Below are positions 6,540 through 14,689 of a stretch of 20,497 nucleotides of DNA, one piece after another (position 1 is the stretch's first letter; the number at the start of each line of letters is the position of its first letter). The stretch spans positions 1-20,497 of the forward strand of contig JAISLM010000117.1 of NCBI GenBank assembly GCA_031290855.1, written 5' to 3'. This DNA comes from Spirochaetaceae bacterium. Its GTDB lineage: Bacteria; Spirochaetota; Spirochaetia; Treponematales; Breznakiellaceae. The translations under genes and the position numbers were made by a program. Below the pieces are notes generated by a model, which ran no database searches, was not told the origin of the DNA, and saw nothing but the letters and a program-made list of their open reading frames with translations.

Positions 6540-7391
6540 ATGAGTAAAGTTTCATTTGAAATGCAGACGGACAGTGCCTACAAGGCATATATCGAACAGG
6601 TAAAAAAGATACCGCTCCTTAGCCCGGAAGAGGAGCAGGGACTTACCGGACGCGCCGCCGAAGGCAATCAGAGCGCGATAAAACGGCTGATAGAAGCCAA
6701 CCTGCGTCTTGTGATAAAGATCGGCCAGAAATATGTATCCAACGACATATCCCTGATGGACATCATACAGGAAGGAAACGTCGGCTTGATGCACGCCGTC
6801 GAAAAATTCGATTTAAGCAAAAACGTGCGTTTCGCCACCTACGCCGTTCTGTGGATCAAACAGTCAATAGCCCGCTTTGTGGTAAGCAAGCGCCGTGCGA
6901 TAAGGCTTCCCTTCAAAAAAGAAGAACTGTTGCGCAAAATCTATATTGCGGAGCATATACTTCACCAAAAACTTGGGCGCGCGCCCAAAGTCGAAGAAAT
7001 AGCCTCCGAAACCGGATATTCGCTATGCGATGTTGAATTGGTTATGAACATTTCCAGCAACCCTCTCTCGCTGGAAGCCGAATTCTCCGAGAACGAAAAC
7101 TGCTCTTTCGCCGAAATCTGTGAAGACAGCCGCCAGTGCAACCCTGAACGTGAGTTTATCATGCATTCTTCCAGAAACGAAACCCGGCGTTTCCTGAAAA
7201 GGTATCTCAATTTCCGCGAAAGGAACGTAATCCTTCACCGGTTCCGCTTTGTGGAGTCGGATGTATATACTTTCAAAAAACTGGGCGACGTGATGGGAAT
7301 CAGCGCGGAAGCCGTCCGCCAGATCGAAAAGCGGGCTCTAAACAAAATCCGTACAAAAAGTGACGAACTGCTTAGCTGTGTTTATGCGTGA
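6540..7391 (+). CDS. Alternative sigma-70 family factor
   Basis: This sigma factor binds core RNA polymerase and directs it to promoters. The start is the ATG at 6540, preceded by GGGAGAG; the frame runs open upstream to 6366 but that part is low-complexity and unlike the family. At 283 residues it lacks region 1.1, so it is a group 2 or 3 factor. Region 1.2 begins at SAYKAYIEQVKKIPLLS; region 2 holds LIEANLRLVIKI, DIIQEGNVGLMHAVEKFD and RFATYAVLWIKQSIARFV. Region 3 includes LGRAPKVEEIASETG. Region 4 has FRERNVILHRF and the -35 recognition helix ISAEAVRQIEKRALNKIR. The -10-contacting segment departs from the housekeeping form (SIARFVVSKRR in place of AITRAIADQAR), so its promoters may differ. 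Its stop overlaps the rsmG start by 4 bp, implying translational coupling. Confidence 0.9.
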   Translation: MSKVSFEMQTDSAYKAYIEQVKKIPLLSPEEEQGLTGRAAEGNQSAIKRLIEANLRLVIKIGQKYVSNDISLMDIIQEGNVGLMHAVEKFDLSKNVRFATYAVLWIKQSIARFVVSKRRAIRLPFKKEELLRKIYIAEHILHQKLGRAPKVEEIASETGYSLCDVELVMNISSNPLSLEAEFSENENCSFAEICEDSRQCNPEREFIMHSSRNETRRFLKRYLNFRERNVILHRFRFVESDVYTFKKLGDVMGISAEAVRQIEKRALNKIRTKSDELLSCVYA

Positions 7392-8095
7392 GCATCCTTA
7401 AAAAAGGCCTCCAAAAGATTTTTGGGCCGGCGTTTTCAACAACGCCGGCAAGCGGCCAAAAAAACATTGACGAAATCGAGGCTCTGTTGAATCGCTTCTG
7501 CGACGAGATAGAGCTTTTTAATCCGGCTTACGGCCTTGTGTCCGTGAAGGACAGGGACGATCTTGTGCTGAGGCATATCCTAGATTCGCTTGCGCCAATC
7601 GCTACGGTGAGGCGTCTTGCCGGGGACGGCCTTCGCCGGGCCCCGCGCATAGCGGATGTCGGCTCAGGGGCGGGCCTGCCGGGAATACCGCTGGCCATAG
7701 CCCTGCCCGGCTTTTCCGTAAGCCTCATCGAGCGGACGGGCCGGCGGGCCGGCTTCCTGCGAAACACCCGGGCCGTCCTCCCCCTCCCCAACGTCGAAGT
7801 GCTGGAGACCGAAATGGAAAAAGCGCCGCCCGAAACGGCGGACATCGTATGTTTCCGCGCCTTCAGGCCGCTCTCTTCCGAAATCCTAAAACATCTGTTC
7901 AGGCTACTCAAAGAAGACGCCTGTATCGCCGCCTACAAAGGACGCCTAGAGTCAATCAACGCGGAAATGCTGCCGCTCCAGTCCTTTTTAAAACAGCGAA
8001 ACGCCGAATGGGAAGCCCTCCCCTGCCCCGTCCCGTTTTTGAACGAGGAACGCCACCTGCTGTTGATCCGTCCGACAGGGCCGCGCAAGGGATAG
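7388..8095 (+). CDS. rsmG: 16S rRNA m7G527 methyltransferase RsmG (GidB)
   Basis: RsmG methylates N7 of G527 of 16S rRNA using S-adenosylmethionine; in other bacteria its loss confers low-level streptomycin resistance. The 235-residue protein has LVLRHILDSLA before the SAM-binding motif I, IADVGSGAGLPGIPLAI (about 88-104), and the later FRAFRPL segment, all typical. It starts at a GTG whose GTGA overlaps the sigma-factor stop; there is no independent Shine-Dalgarno, so it probably depends on translation of the sigma gene. It is not next to mnmG (gidA), its common partner elsewhere. A strong hairpin follows 6 bp after the stop. Confidence 0.93.
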   Translation: MSILKKGLQKIFGPAFSTTPASGQKNIDEIEALLNRFCDEIELFNPAYGLVSVKDRDDLVLRHILDSLAPIATVRRLAGDGLRRAPRIADVGSGAGLPGIPLAIALPGFSVSLIERTGRRAGFLRNTRAVLPLPNVEVLETEMEKAPPETADIVCFRAFRPLSSEILKHLFRLLKEDACIAAYKGRLESINAEMLPLQSFLKQRNAEWEALPCPVPFLNEERHLLLIRPTGPRKG

Positions 8096-8101
8096 AAGCG
8101 G

Positions 8102-8128
8102 TATGAAAACGGCGCCGCCGTTTTCATA
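8102..8128. terminator. Bidirectional stem-loop terminator between rsmG and the Skp gene
   Basis: TATGAAAACGGC (8102-8113) pairs perfectly with GCCGTTTTCATA (8117-8128) around a 3-base loop. The stem carries an A-run on one side and a T-run on the other, and it sits between convergent genes, 6 bp after the rsmG stop. This suits a terminator used from both directions, though the T-run is part of the stem. Confidence 0.55.
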
Positions 8129-8218
8129 ATAGCGGATAGCCCGGCCCCGTGCGAAGCGCGGGGATGCGCCCAAACAAAAAACCGTCTCCTAAATCTCACC
8201 GTCCGCCCCCGGAACGGA

Positions 8219-8767
8219 TCAACGGCTCGCCCTGGATTGGAGATTCTGGATCACCTTGTCCGTAATATCGATGGCGGGGCTGTACCAGAGGATACCTTTA
8301 ACGTCCTTCAGGTTCAGAACCATGCTGTAACCATCGTTTTCGGCAACGGTACGCAGCTCATCGTACACCTGCTCCAGAAACGTGGACGACTGTGACAGCT
8401 TTTTCTTCTGGTCCTCAAGCTCGGCGGTTTTCAGTTTGAAGTATTCTTTAAGGAATTCGCTCTTTTTGTATATCTCGCTCTCAAGACGGACCGCCTTTTC
8501 GCTGTCCCCCTGTAATTCCGCGTTGCTCTGGGAACTCTTCAGTTCCTGTATCTCCCGCGTCATGCGGTCAACGTCTGCCTGCACACGGGCGCTTCTCTCC
8601 TCAAAATCGCGTACAGCGCGCGACTCCCGAAAAAAGGCCGTGTAGACCTTCGACATATCCACGACCGCAAACCGCGTAATCTGCTGCGCCGAAAGAAAAA
8701 CAGGAAGTACCGACAAGCCTATCTGCAAAAAAATTATTTTTTTCATTTCCGTAAAACACTCTAACAA
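8219..8767 (-). CDS. Skp/OmpH-family periplasmic chaperone
   Basis: Skp-like proteins are periplasmic holdases for unfolded outer-membrane proteins. The product has a signal peptide (MKKIIFLQIGLSVLPVFLSA, cleavage near SA/QQ), then ITRFAVVDMSKVYTAFFRES, which matches the family N-terminal strand (FAVVDMxxVF). A long charged coiled-coil arm follows (about 40-130), then a return strand near YSMVLNLKDVKGILWYSPAIDITDKVI, as in Skp/OmpH. Length, 175 to 182 residues, is normal. Two starts are possible: TTG at 8767 with GAGG 5 bases upstream, or ATG at 8746, which gives the classical signal peptide but lacks a well-placed ribosome site. I give the longer form. The gene is alone, convergent with rsmG and divergent from rpmB; the 223-bp gap to rpmB holds the rpmB promoter. 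Confidence 0.85.
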   Translation of the reverse strand: MLECFTEMKKIIFLQIGLSVLPVFLSAQQITRFAVVDMSKVYTAFFRESRAVRDFEERSARVQADVDRMTREIQELKSSQSNAELQGDSEKAVRLESEIYKKSEFLKEYFKLKTAELEDQKKKLSQSSTFLEQVYDELRTVAENDGYSMVLNLKDVKGILWYSPAIDITDKVIQNLQSRASR

Positions 8768-8908
8768 ACTCCCCTCAAAAAAACAAGCCGCCGGCCACTA
8801 ATGAGCAATGAGTCGCCGTAGACGCCTCATTACTAACATCCTTCGTCTTCTACTCCTCATCCCCTCATTCGCCCCATGGGGCGGGCCCGGGCCTCCAGAT
8901 GCGCGGGC

Positions 8909-8937
8909 TTGACGGGCCGGGAAAAACGCTGTATCGT
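8909..8937 (+). promoter_or_regulatory. Sigma-70 type promoter of rpmB-pyrH
   Basis: TTGACG (8909-8914), a 17-bp spacer and TATCGT (8932-8937) lie about 55 bp before the rpmB ATG. The -35 is close to consensus and the spacing is ideal. This is the best promoter match I found in the window. Confidence 0.55.
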
Positions 8938-8990
8938 TTTGATTAAAGCGCCTGGACAGGTGCGAATATTTATTTTTAAGGACGTCAATC

Positions 8991-9194
8991 ATGTCACGCA
9001 CTTGCGATATTTGCGGAAAGCATACTGTTACCGGAAACAAAGTAAGCCACGCCAAGAACCGTACACGGAGAACCTGGAAGCCAAACATAAAAAAGATTAA
9101 AACCGAGATCGAGGGCACAACACTAACGCTTAAAATCTGCGCGCGCTGCCTGAAAAGCGATTTCGTTACACGCAAAATCTCCGTTAAGACATAG
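8991..9194 (+). CDS. rpmB: 50S ribosomal protein L28
   Basis: Structural protein of the large ribosomal subunit. The 67-residue sequence begins MSRTCDICGKHTVTGNKVSH, followed by the basic AKNRTRRTWKPNIKK, both diagnostic of L28. Cysteine pairs CDIC and CARC suggest the zinc-binding (C+) form. AAGGA lies 8 bases before the ATG. It is followed after 13 bp by pyrH, so the two are almost certainly co-transcribed. Confidence 0.97.
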   Translation: MSRTCDICGKHTVTGNKVSHAKNRTRRTWKPNIKKIKTEIEGTTLTLKICARCLKSDFVTRKISVKT

Positions 9195-9207
9195 GTAAAA
9201 TGCTCCC

Positions 9208-9915
9208 ATGACGAGGGTAATCTCCCTGGGCGGCTCAATCGTCGCGCCTGACAAGGCGGACTGCCTGTACCTGCAAAGATTTGTGGAGCTTGTCGAAAGT
9301 CTGCTGGTCGAAGACGGGGCGGAACGCTTTATTATTGTCGTGGGCGGCGGCGGGCCCGCGCGGACATGGCAGGCCGCGTACCGCGAAGTAAGCGGGGCGC
9401 TCGGCACCGCGCCGGATGACGGGCAGGCGGACTGGATAGGGATTATGGCGACGCGCCTTAACGCGCAGCTTGTAAAGGCCCTGTTTGGCGCTTACTGTAA
9501 GGACGATGTCGTTACCGACCCTTGCGCCGGGACTACGGAAAGCCTTTTTACAGGGCGTGTGCTGCTGGCCGCCGGCTGGAAGCCCGGTTTTTCGTCCGAC
9601 AACGACGCGGTTCTGCTGGCAAAACGTTTTGGGGCAAAGACGGTGATAAACCTTTCAAACATTAGGCAGGTGTACACGGCGGACCCGAAAACGGACCCGG
9701 CGGCAAAACCGCTTGACAGCATAAGCTGGGATGCCTTTCGCGTTCTGACCGGCGATGTCTGGACGCCCGGCAGGAATGTCCCGTTCGACCCTGTTGCCAG
9801 CCGCAATGCCGCCGAGGCCGGGATAGACGTAATCTGCGCGGCGGGCGGTGATCTGGAAAACCTCCGGCAAATCCTGCGCGGCGGCGCTTATACCGGCACC
9901 CTTATCCACGCTTAA
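9208..9915 (+). CDS. pyrH: UMP kinase, archaeal/spirochaete type
   Basis: Phosphorylates UMP to UDP in pyrimidine nucleotide synthesis. This 235-residue amino-acid-kinase-fold protein has VISLGGSIVAP at the N-terminus, VVGGGGPAR (about 45-53), then SSDNDAVLLAKRFGAKTVIN and VYTADPKTDP for nucleotide binding, and GDVWTPGRNVPFDPVASRNA near the C-terminus. This pattern fits the archaeal-type UMP kinase that spirochaetes share, not the usual bacterial PyrH. It follows rpmB by 13 bp; the ribosome site is weak, so coupling to rpmB translation is likely. The 3' end overlaps the convergent pseudogene by 14 bp. Confidence 0.9.
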   Translation: MTRVISLGGSIVAPDKADCLYLQRFVELVESLLVEDGAERFIIVVGGGGPARTWQAAYREVSGALGTAPDDGQADWIGIMATRLNAQLVKALFGAYCKDDVVTDPCAGTTESLFTGRVLLAAGWKPGFSSDNDAVLLAKRFGAKTVINLSNIRQVYTADPKTDPAAKPLDSISWDAFRVLTGDVWTPGRNVPFDPVASRNAAEAGIDVICAAGGDLENLRQILRGGAYTGTLIHA

Positions 9916-10491
9916 AGTATTTTTTGAAATAATACCGCACCGCGCTCGAAAGACCGTGTTTTCGTGTTCTACGTATGAACCGAAGCGCGGATATTAAAAC
10001 CCATGCCACAGGAGAGTCGGGGCCGAATTTCTTGTTCATGCGGAGTTCCCGGTCACGGGCGGCGCACCGCTTACCGGTGTGATACTGCGCCACAAAGTGA
10101 TGGACAGTAAACGTATTATCTGTTTTTTCTATCTCGCCCGTCATAGTACTTTTGCCGTGAAACAATCGTTTGGGTATATCTTGTAATTTTCTGATGAAAA
10201 ATACTCTTTCAGAACAGAGCGCATTAAGTCTGGCGCTATCACCGTGTTGATAAACTCATAGCGTTCCGGGCGGTACATCTTCATTATTTGCGGTAACTTT
10301 TCCGGCGCGAAAAACGGGGTATTCTCGAAATATTCCATGCACTTTTTTATGAAGGGGTGGCCTTTCCGTGCGCCGAAACAGCCGGCTTCGATGTTTTCGC
10401 TCCGGAGCTTTTCGTAGACAATCATATATTTTTACAATTCCGGCATTGTGTCACCGGAAAGCCGACAGTAGTGAATTATTTTTGGCATCAT
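9902..10491 (-). pseudogene. Glycosyltransferase (DXD sugar-binding family) pseudogene
   Basis: Three pieces of one gene are visible on the minus strand. An N-terminal start, MPKIIHYCRLSGDTMPEL, runs from about 10491 to a TAA at 10432-10434; this matches the opening of capsular/LPS-type glycosyltransferases (commonly MIPKIIHYCWFG...). The next piece (10425-10141) resumes at IEAGCFGARKGHPFIKKCMEYF and ends in YPNDCFTAK, then shifts frame. The last piece continues in another frame as STMTGEIEKTDNTFTVHHF to the stop at 9902. The middle of the family, about 100 residues including the DXD motif, is deleted at the first junction. At 10150-10160 a run of four A would need one more A to restore the frame. 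The gene cannot make an active enzyme. It would have glycosylated a surface polysaccharide or lipid. Confidence 0.75.
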
Positions 10492-10617
10492 GTTTGCCCG
10501 TTCACAAACAGGCTATCCTTTGAGGCCGGGATTTTCAAGACGGACGAAAGAAGCCCGTATATTTTGCGCTAATTTGTCCGCCTTGTCCGTTCCTTATAGA
10601 ATGAATCAGACGGGACT

Positions 10618-11664
10618 TCAGTTTCTTCGCTTGCGGGCGTCGCGCAGCATTTTACGGGTCTTTTCGGCAAGGAAGAAAAGACCCGCGCCAAAACAACTGT
10701 AGGCATAGTCCCAACTGCCCGGTCTATGAATTATACGACCTCCAAAACCCGTCTTGAACAGGTACAGACCCGCCATCGGATGTCCTGGAGAGGCGTCGGG
10801 CGGAATGCCGAACAGATCGTACACGGTACAGCCCGCATCCTTCGCGTCACGCATCGCATGCCATTGCAGCGCGTAGCTTCCCATCAGGTTGCGTTTTTCA
10901 CCGGAGGATGCGCCGTAAAGGTATGTCGCCGTGTTTCCCCTAAACAGCGTGACGAGAGCGGCAAGCGGCTTATGCTCCGATTCCGCAAGGTAAAGCCGTA
11001 GCTCCATGCCGGTTTTGGCGGCGGCCGTCTCGAAAAGCCGTTTGTAGTAGGAGATTCCATGAATAGATATGCGGTCACGCCGCGCCGTTTCGGTAAAAAG
11101 ATCGTAAAACACGTCCAAACCGTCCGCGTCCGCCCTGAAGGCGCGGGTTTTTTTGCCTCCAAGCCGTATATTGTAACGCCATTTTGGTTTCATCCCCGCC
11201 AAAATTTGATCGTGCGACAGGCTCAAATCGATAAGTACTGTATCCGGCGGCTGAATATCGGCGGCAGCGCGGGTAAGCGGTTTTAGAATTAGCGGCGCGG
11301 ACTCGTTTTCGCCGTTAAACCAGGCGGGATCGAAGCGGACAAAGGCCGTGTTTCGCGGCAAGAAAGTCCGCAGCGCTTCCGCCGTTTCAAGCAGCGCCTC
11401 CGTCCGCGCCGCGTCGTCCGCCGGAAATTCCCCCGGTAACTCGGGGCCCCACGGCACGTAAGCGAAACCCATGCCCGGCGCTAGCGGCCTGTACAGTACC
11501 AGCAGCGCTTTTTCTTCACCGCTTTCCCAAACAACCCGAAAAGAAAACGGCATCCATGAGAAAGAGGCCTTGAAGTCTCCCCAAAAATCACTCTGAAGGA
11601 AAGATTCAGATCCTTCACATAAAGATAGCGGCGCATCAGTCAGGCTTTTTATAAATTTACTCAT
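10618..11664 (-). CDS. FemAB-like aminoacyltransferase for peptidoglycan side chains
   Basis: FemABX proteins transfer amino acids from aminoacyl-tRNA to the peptide stem of lipid II or related acceptors. The 348-residue product shows the two-lobe GNAT-like pattern: FLQSDFWGDFKASFSW at the N-terminus, GMGFAYVPWGPELP, the middle segment KPKWRYNIRLGGKKTRAF, and the C-terminal lobe YLYGASSGEKRNLMGSYALQ, VYDLFGIPP and GLYLFKTGFGG, all typical. The start is the ATG at 11664, 7 bases after the stop of the upstream aldolase-like frame; an in-frame TTG further up is less likely. Treponemal peptidoglycan is reported to carry glycine on ornithine, which such an enzyme could add; that link is inference. 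It is the last intact gene of the murG cluster. Confidence 0.83.
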   Translation of the reverse strand: MSKFIKSLTDAPLSLCEGSESFLQSDFWGDFKASFSWMPFSFRVVWESGEEKALLVLYRPLAPGMGFAYVPWGPELPGEFPADDAARTEALLETAEALRTFLPRNTAFVRFDPAWFNGENESAPLILKPLTRAAADIQPPDTVLIDLSLSHDQILAGMKPKWRYNIRLGGKKTRAFRADADGLDVFYDLFTETARRDRISIHGISYYKRLFETAAAKTGMELRLYLAESEHKPLAALVTLFRGNTATYLYGASSGEKRNLMGSYALQWHAMRDAKDAGCTVYDLFGIPPDASPGHPMAGLYLFKTGFGGRIIHRPGSWDYAYSCFGAGLFFLAEKTRKMLRDARKRRN

Positions 11665-11671
11665 CGTCCGT

Positions 11672-12106
11672 TCAGCGCCCGTAACGGTGGAGTGCAAAGC
11701 CGCTCATATAATCTATTCGGATTTGTTCCAAAAGACAGGGTGTTCCTATCGTGCGCGCCTGCGCTGCCTCGCCTATCAATGCCGGAATCGGTCCGCGCAA
11801 CACCCCGAAAATTTGCGAGTACACCGGATGTGTATGGACAATGGCGTTAATTTCAGGACGTGACCGGTAAATACCAGGATGAAGTTCGAATTCAACAACC
11901 GGACTGCGTTTACCCTCGGCAATGCTTACGTCAATACCTGCCGTTACAATATCATCCTCACAAATAACATCGTAACCCATCGCGCTTGGTGTAAGATAGA
12001 TGAGGCCGCTATCCGGGTCCCGTGCGCTGATGTTTCCCCATGTTTCTACAGTTAGTCCCGAATTCAACATCCGTTTTCCGGAATCAGCCATCAGTTTTTT
12101 GTACAT
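11672..12106 (-). CDS. Class II aldolase/adducin-family protein, C-terminally truncated
   Basis: Family members such as fuculose-phosphate aldolase are zinc enzymes of about 210 residues that cleave sugar phosphates. The 144-residue product has the N-terminal two thirds: LTVETWGNISARD (the GN(I/V)S phosphate site), LTPSAMGYD, and VEFELHPGIYRSRPEINAIV followed by the zinc-binding HTHP. After IPALIGEAAQA the family sequence stops and is replaced by about 25 unrelated residues ending FALHRYGR, so the third zinc histidine and the C-terminus are missing. No other frame restores them. The frame is probably a remnant translated in passing. It follows the histidine kinase by 9 bp and precedes FemAB by 7 bp, with a weak ribosome site. 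Confidence 0.7.
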   Translation of the reverse strand: MYKKLMADSGKRMLNSGLTVETWGNISARDPDSGLIYLTPSAMGYDVICEDDIVTAGIDVSIAEGKRSPVVEFELHPGIYRSRPEINAIVHTHPVYSQIFGVLRGPIPALIGEAAQARTIGTPCLLEQIRIDYMSGFALHRYGR

Positions 12107-12115
12107 AGGCCCGTT

Positions 12116-13345
12116 TCACACAGCATAATCGAAAATTTCATAGCCAAGCAGATTGTTATCTTTACGGGGCAGGGGGAGCTTGATTGTAAAACAGGCGCCT
12201 TCGCCCGGCTTTGAAGTTACGCATATTTCACCTGAATGTTCGCGGACAATCTTAAACACGAGGGTTAACCCCAAACCTGAACCTTTTACCTTTGTGGTAA
12301 AGTACGGTTCAAATATTCTGGCCATATCCGCCTCCCGTATGCCGGCCCCGTTATCGATGACATGGATTTTAACCTGCTGCTCGTCCGTTTCGGTGCTTAT
12401 CGTAAGCAGTCCGCCCGAATCCGGCATACTCTCGATCGCGTTCTTTATAAGATTTAACAGCGCCTGTTTAATGTATCTTTTATCAATTTCTATTACCGGA
12501 ATATTTTTCCCAAGCTTTAATTTATATTTTATACCGGCTCCGTTCAATTCATAATGCACAAATTTAATAACATCTTTTATCAGACTGTTAATATCCGATT
12601 TTACCGGAAATATTTCCATTGGACGTATGGCAAATAAAAAATCCACAACTATTTTATTAAGGCGCTGTATTTCTTCGTTGATTGTCGTAATATGTTTGTT
12701 AAACTTTATATAAGAGACTAAAACGTCATCGGCAGAATCCTCGTCGCCGCCTGATTTTAGATTAGCCATCGCATGGTTCAAAAGTTTTTGTATAAGCTGG
12801 ACATGTATCGACAACGAACCGAGCGGATTCTTTATTTCATGCGCCACCCCAGCCGCAACAGTTGTAAGGCTTGCAAGATTTTCGGCCTGCCTGAGCCTGA
12901 CCTCGCGCATCCGCTTTTCGGTAATATCTTCAACGGTAATGAGAGAGCCTGTTACACGCCCCATCCTTCTGTCCACAAGCGGCAGTACGCAGACATTAAG
13001 CAGACGCTGTACGCCGTTTTCATTGGTGTAAAATTCTTTGTCGTCAACGCGGTATCCCATATTCAGGGTTTCCTGCAAAAAATCGCCGATCTCCCTGTTA
13101 TGAATAAGCGTCCAGACGACTTCGCAGCTTTCTACCCGTGTATCTATCTGTAGCAGCCGTTCAGCGTTTGGATTCGTAAGAATAAGCGCGTGCCGCGTGT
13201 CGCATACCAGTATCCCCTTTATTACGGATACCAGTACCTCGCGGTATATCTCTAAATCATTTTCCGCCATGATAAGTATTTCGTGCAGTTGATCATAAGT
13301 AAGCTTATCCAGTTTTTTTAATGCGTTACGTATATAATTTGTCAT
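12116..13345 (-). CDS. Cytoplasmic PAS-domain sensor histidine kinase (AtoS/NtrB-like)
   Basis: Autophosphorylates on His and passes the phosphate to a response regulator. The 409 residues show no TM segment. A coiled N-terminus is followed by a PAS domain (about 35-145, with ILVCDTRHALILTNPNAERLL), the dimerisation box VAAGVAHEIKNPLGSLS with H169, and an HATPase domain: NLIKNAIESM (N box), VIDNGAGI (G1), FEPYFTTK (F box) and GSGLGLTLV (G2). This layout matches NtrB/AtoS kinases that normally pair with a sigma-54 activator. It overlaps the upstream polymerase subunit gene by 4 bp (ATGA), implying coupled translation. No response regulator follows; in T. pallidum, as I recall, an AtoC-like gene is adjacent. 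Confidence 0.92.
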   Translation of the reverse strand: MTNYIRNALKKLDKLTYDQLHEILIMAENDLEIYREVLVSVIKGILVCDTRHALILTNPNAERLLQIDTRVESCEVVWTLIHNREIGDFLQETLNMGYRVDDKEFYTNENGVQRLLNVCVLPLVDRRMGRVTGSLITVEDITEKRMREVRLRQAENLASLTTVAAGVAHEIKNPLGSLSIHVQLIQKLLNHAMANLKSGGDEDSADDVLVSYIKFNKHITTINEEIQRLNKIVVDFLFAIRPMEIFPVKSDINSLIKDVIKFVHYELNGAGIKYKLKLGKNIPVIEIDKRYIKQALLNLIKNAIESMPDSGGLLTISTETDEQQVKIHVIDNGAGIREADMARIFEPYFTTKVKGSGLGLTLVFKIVREHSGEICVTSKPGEGACFTIKLPLPRKDNNLLGYEIFDYAV

Positions 13346-14688
13346 AATATTGCAATGTTTTGTATTAAAGAGCCGGAGAATCTTTCCAGAACCATCGCCG
13401 GACTCTGGTTGAAAATATCAACCGCCACACGCGCCTCTTCAGCGCACTTCAACAGAACACGCCGGTATGCTATGCAGGCGGTATCGGCCCTCATCGGAAA
13501 CAGCGCTTCCGACAGGCCGGTACAGAGCAGCCCCAAAAAAACGTTGAATGTACCGCGGGTTTCAAAACCGCCGACCGCCGCGAGAACCGAAGCGCAAAGA
13601 CCCTTTACGCTTGTACATGCCTTACCAAGCCCGGCCGCCTCTGCAACAGTAGCGAAATGCCGGCCTATCGTCAACACCGCAGGCGGCAGTTCCGCGTCAG
13701 AAACGCCTTTACTGCGCAGCGTAACGGTAACGGCAACCGCAATCGACGCCCAAAAAAGAGCCGCCGCCGGATACATAACGTTTTTTGAAACAGGCAAAAA
13801 CGTCTCGAGGTAGGCGGTAATGCCGCTTTCCTGCTTGTCGTGCGGGGGTACACTGTCCGCACTGTCCTTAAATACACGCCGCACAACTTCGGCGTCCGAC
13901 TCTTCCCCGCGCTGTGGAAAATTGTAATACCGCAAGCGTGACAGAATCGTAGGCAGCAGGTTTTCCGGTTTTGAAGAGCATAGTATTATGGCGCAGGTTT
14001 CAGGCGGCTCTTCCAGAATTTTTAACAGGGAATTCCGCGCCGCGTCCTGCATGCGGTCCGCGTTCTCTATTACCAGCAGTTTACGTTTACCGGAAGGAGC
14101 AATGTGCAGCCAGTAAGCGGCGTTGCGTATATGGGAAACGGGTATCGTATCCGCTATACCCTCCGCCTCAAGTTTTTGCGTGTGCCTGATTACAGTGTCG
14201 CAGAGTTTTTCAAGCTTTTCAGGATCACATTCCCTGTTCCCTGTTAAATGCATTTCCTCCATTTTTTCCTCCAACATTTCCAGTATGCCGTTCAGCTTTG
14301 TAACCTTTGGATCATCCGCCCACAGCACCGGCGAAAACCGCAGCTGCAACTTGCGGACAGCGCGAAAAAACAAAAATCTTGAAGATGCTGACACGGCGTC
14401 GCGCAGCAGCGCTGCGCGCGCAGCAGCAATTTCAGCGGAAAATGGGCGCGGCCCCGTCACGACAAGATCATCGTGCGAAAGTATTCTGTGGCGGAGACAG
14501 GCGCGGCAGCGGCAATTCCACGGAGCGCCCTCCGTCTCGCAGGAAAAAGCCCGCCCCATTTCCAGCGCCGCTGTTCCCTTGCCGGAAGCGGCGGGCCCGG
14601 CAAAAAGCATTGATGGCGCAAGGACATTGTTGGCAATATCGCCCTCTAGCCGGGCGGTAACCGGTTGTCCTATTATATTCTCAAACAA
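13342..14688 (-). CDS. DNA polymerase III delta-prime/gamma-like clamp-loader subunit
   Basis: AAA+ subunit of the complex that loads the sliding clamp. I start it at the TTG at 14688, with GGGGAG 8 bases upstream and one base after the cvpA stop; the frame is open further up but only as antigrain of cvpA. The 448-residue protein opens LFENIIGQPVTARLEGDI, then has a Walker A GPAASGKGT (31-39), zinc-module cysteines C50, C59, C61 and C64, a modified Walker B LLVIENADRM (204-213), LLKILEEPPE, and the SRLR arginine-finger position (250-253). The acidic Walker B is ENAD, not DE(A/V)H, and the Walker A is near-canonical, so ATPase status is uncertain. About 100 residues (83-185) separate the zinc module from Walker B, longer and more charged than usual. 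The C-terminal part matches nothing I know. Confidence 0.82.
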   Translation of the reverse strand: MFENIIGQPVTARLEGDIANNVLAPSMLFAGPAASGKGTAALEMGRAFSCETEGAPWNCRCRACLRHRILSHDDLVVTGPRPFSAEIAAARAALLRDAVSASSRFLFFRAVRKLQLRFSPVLWADDPKVTKLNGILEMLEEKMEEMHLTGNRECDPEKLEKLCDTVIRHTQKLEAEGIADTIPVSHIRNAAYWLHIAPSGKRKLLVIENADRMQDAARNSLLKILEEPPETCAIILCSSKPENLLPTILSRLRYYNFPQRGEESDAEVVRRVFKDSADSVPPHDKQESGITAYLETFLPVSKNVMYPAAALFWASIAVAVTVTLRSKGVSDAELPPAVLTIGRHFATVAEAAGLGKACTSVKGLCASVLAAVGGFETRGTFNVFLGLLCTGLSEALFPMRADTACIAYRRVLLKCAEEARVAVDIFNQSPAMVLERFSGSLIQNIAIL

Positions 14689-14689
14689 T

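Noticed and set aside
9199..9210. Mini-frame ATG-CTC-CCA-TGA overlapping the pyrH start
   Set aside because: Three codons with no ribosome site; more likely chance than a coupling leader.
8798..9238. Minus-strand frame opposite rpmB with a hydrophobic stretch
   Set aside because: It is antisense to rpmB and its promoter and has no ribosome site or family match.
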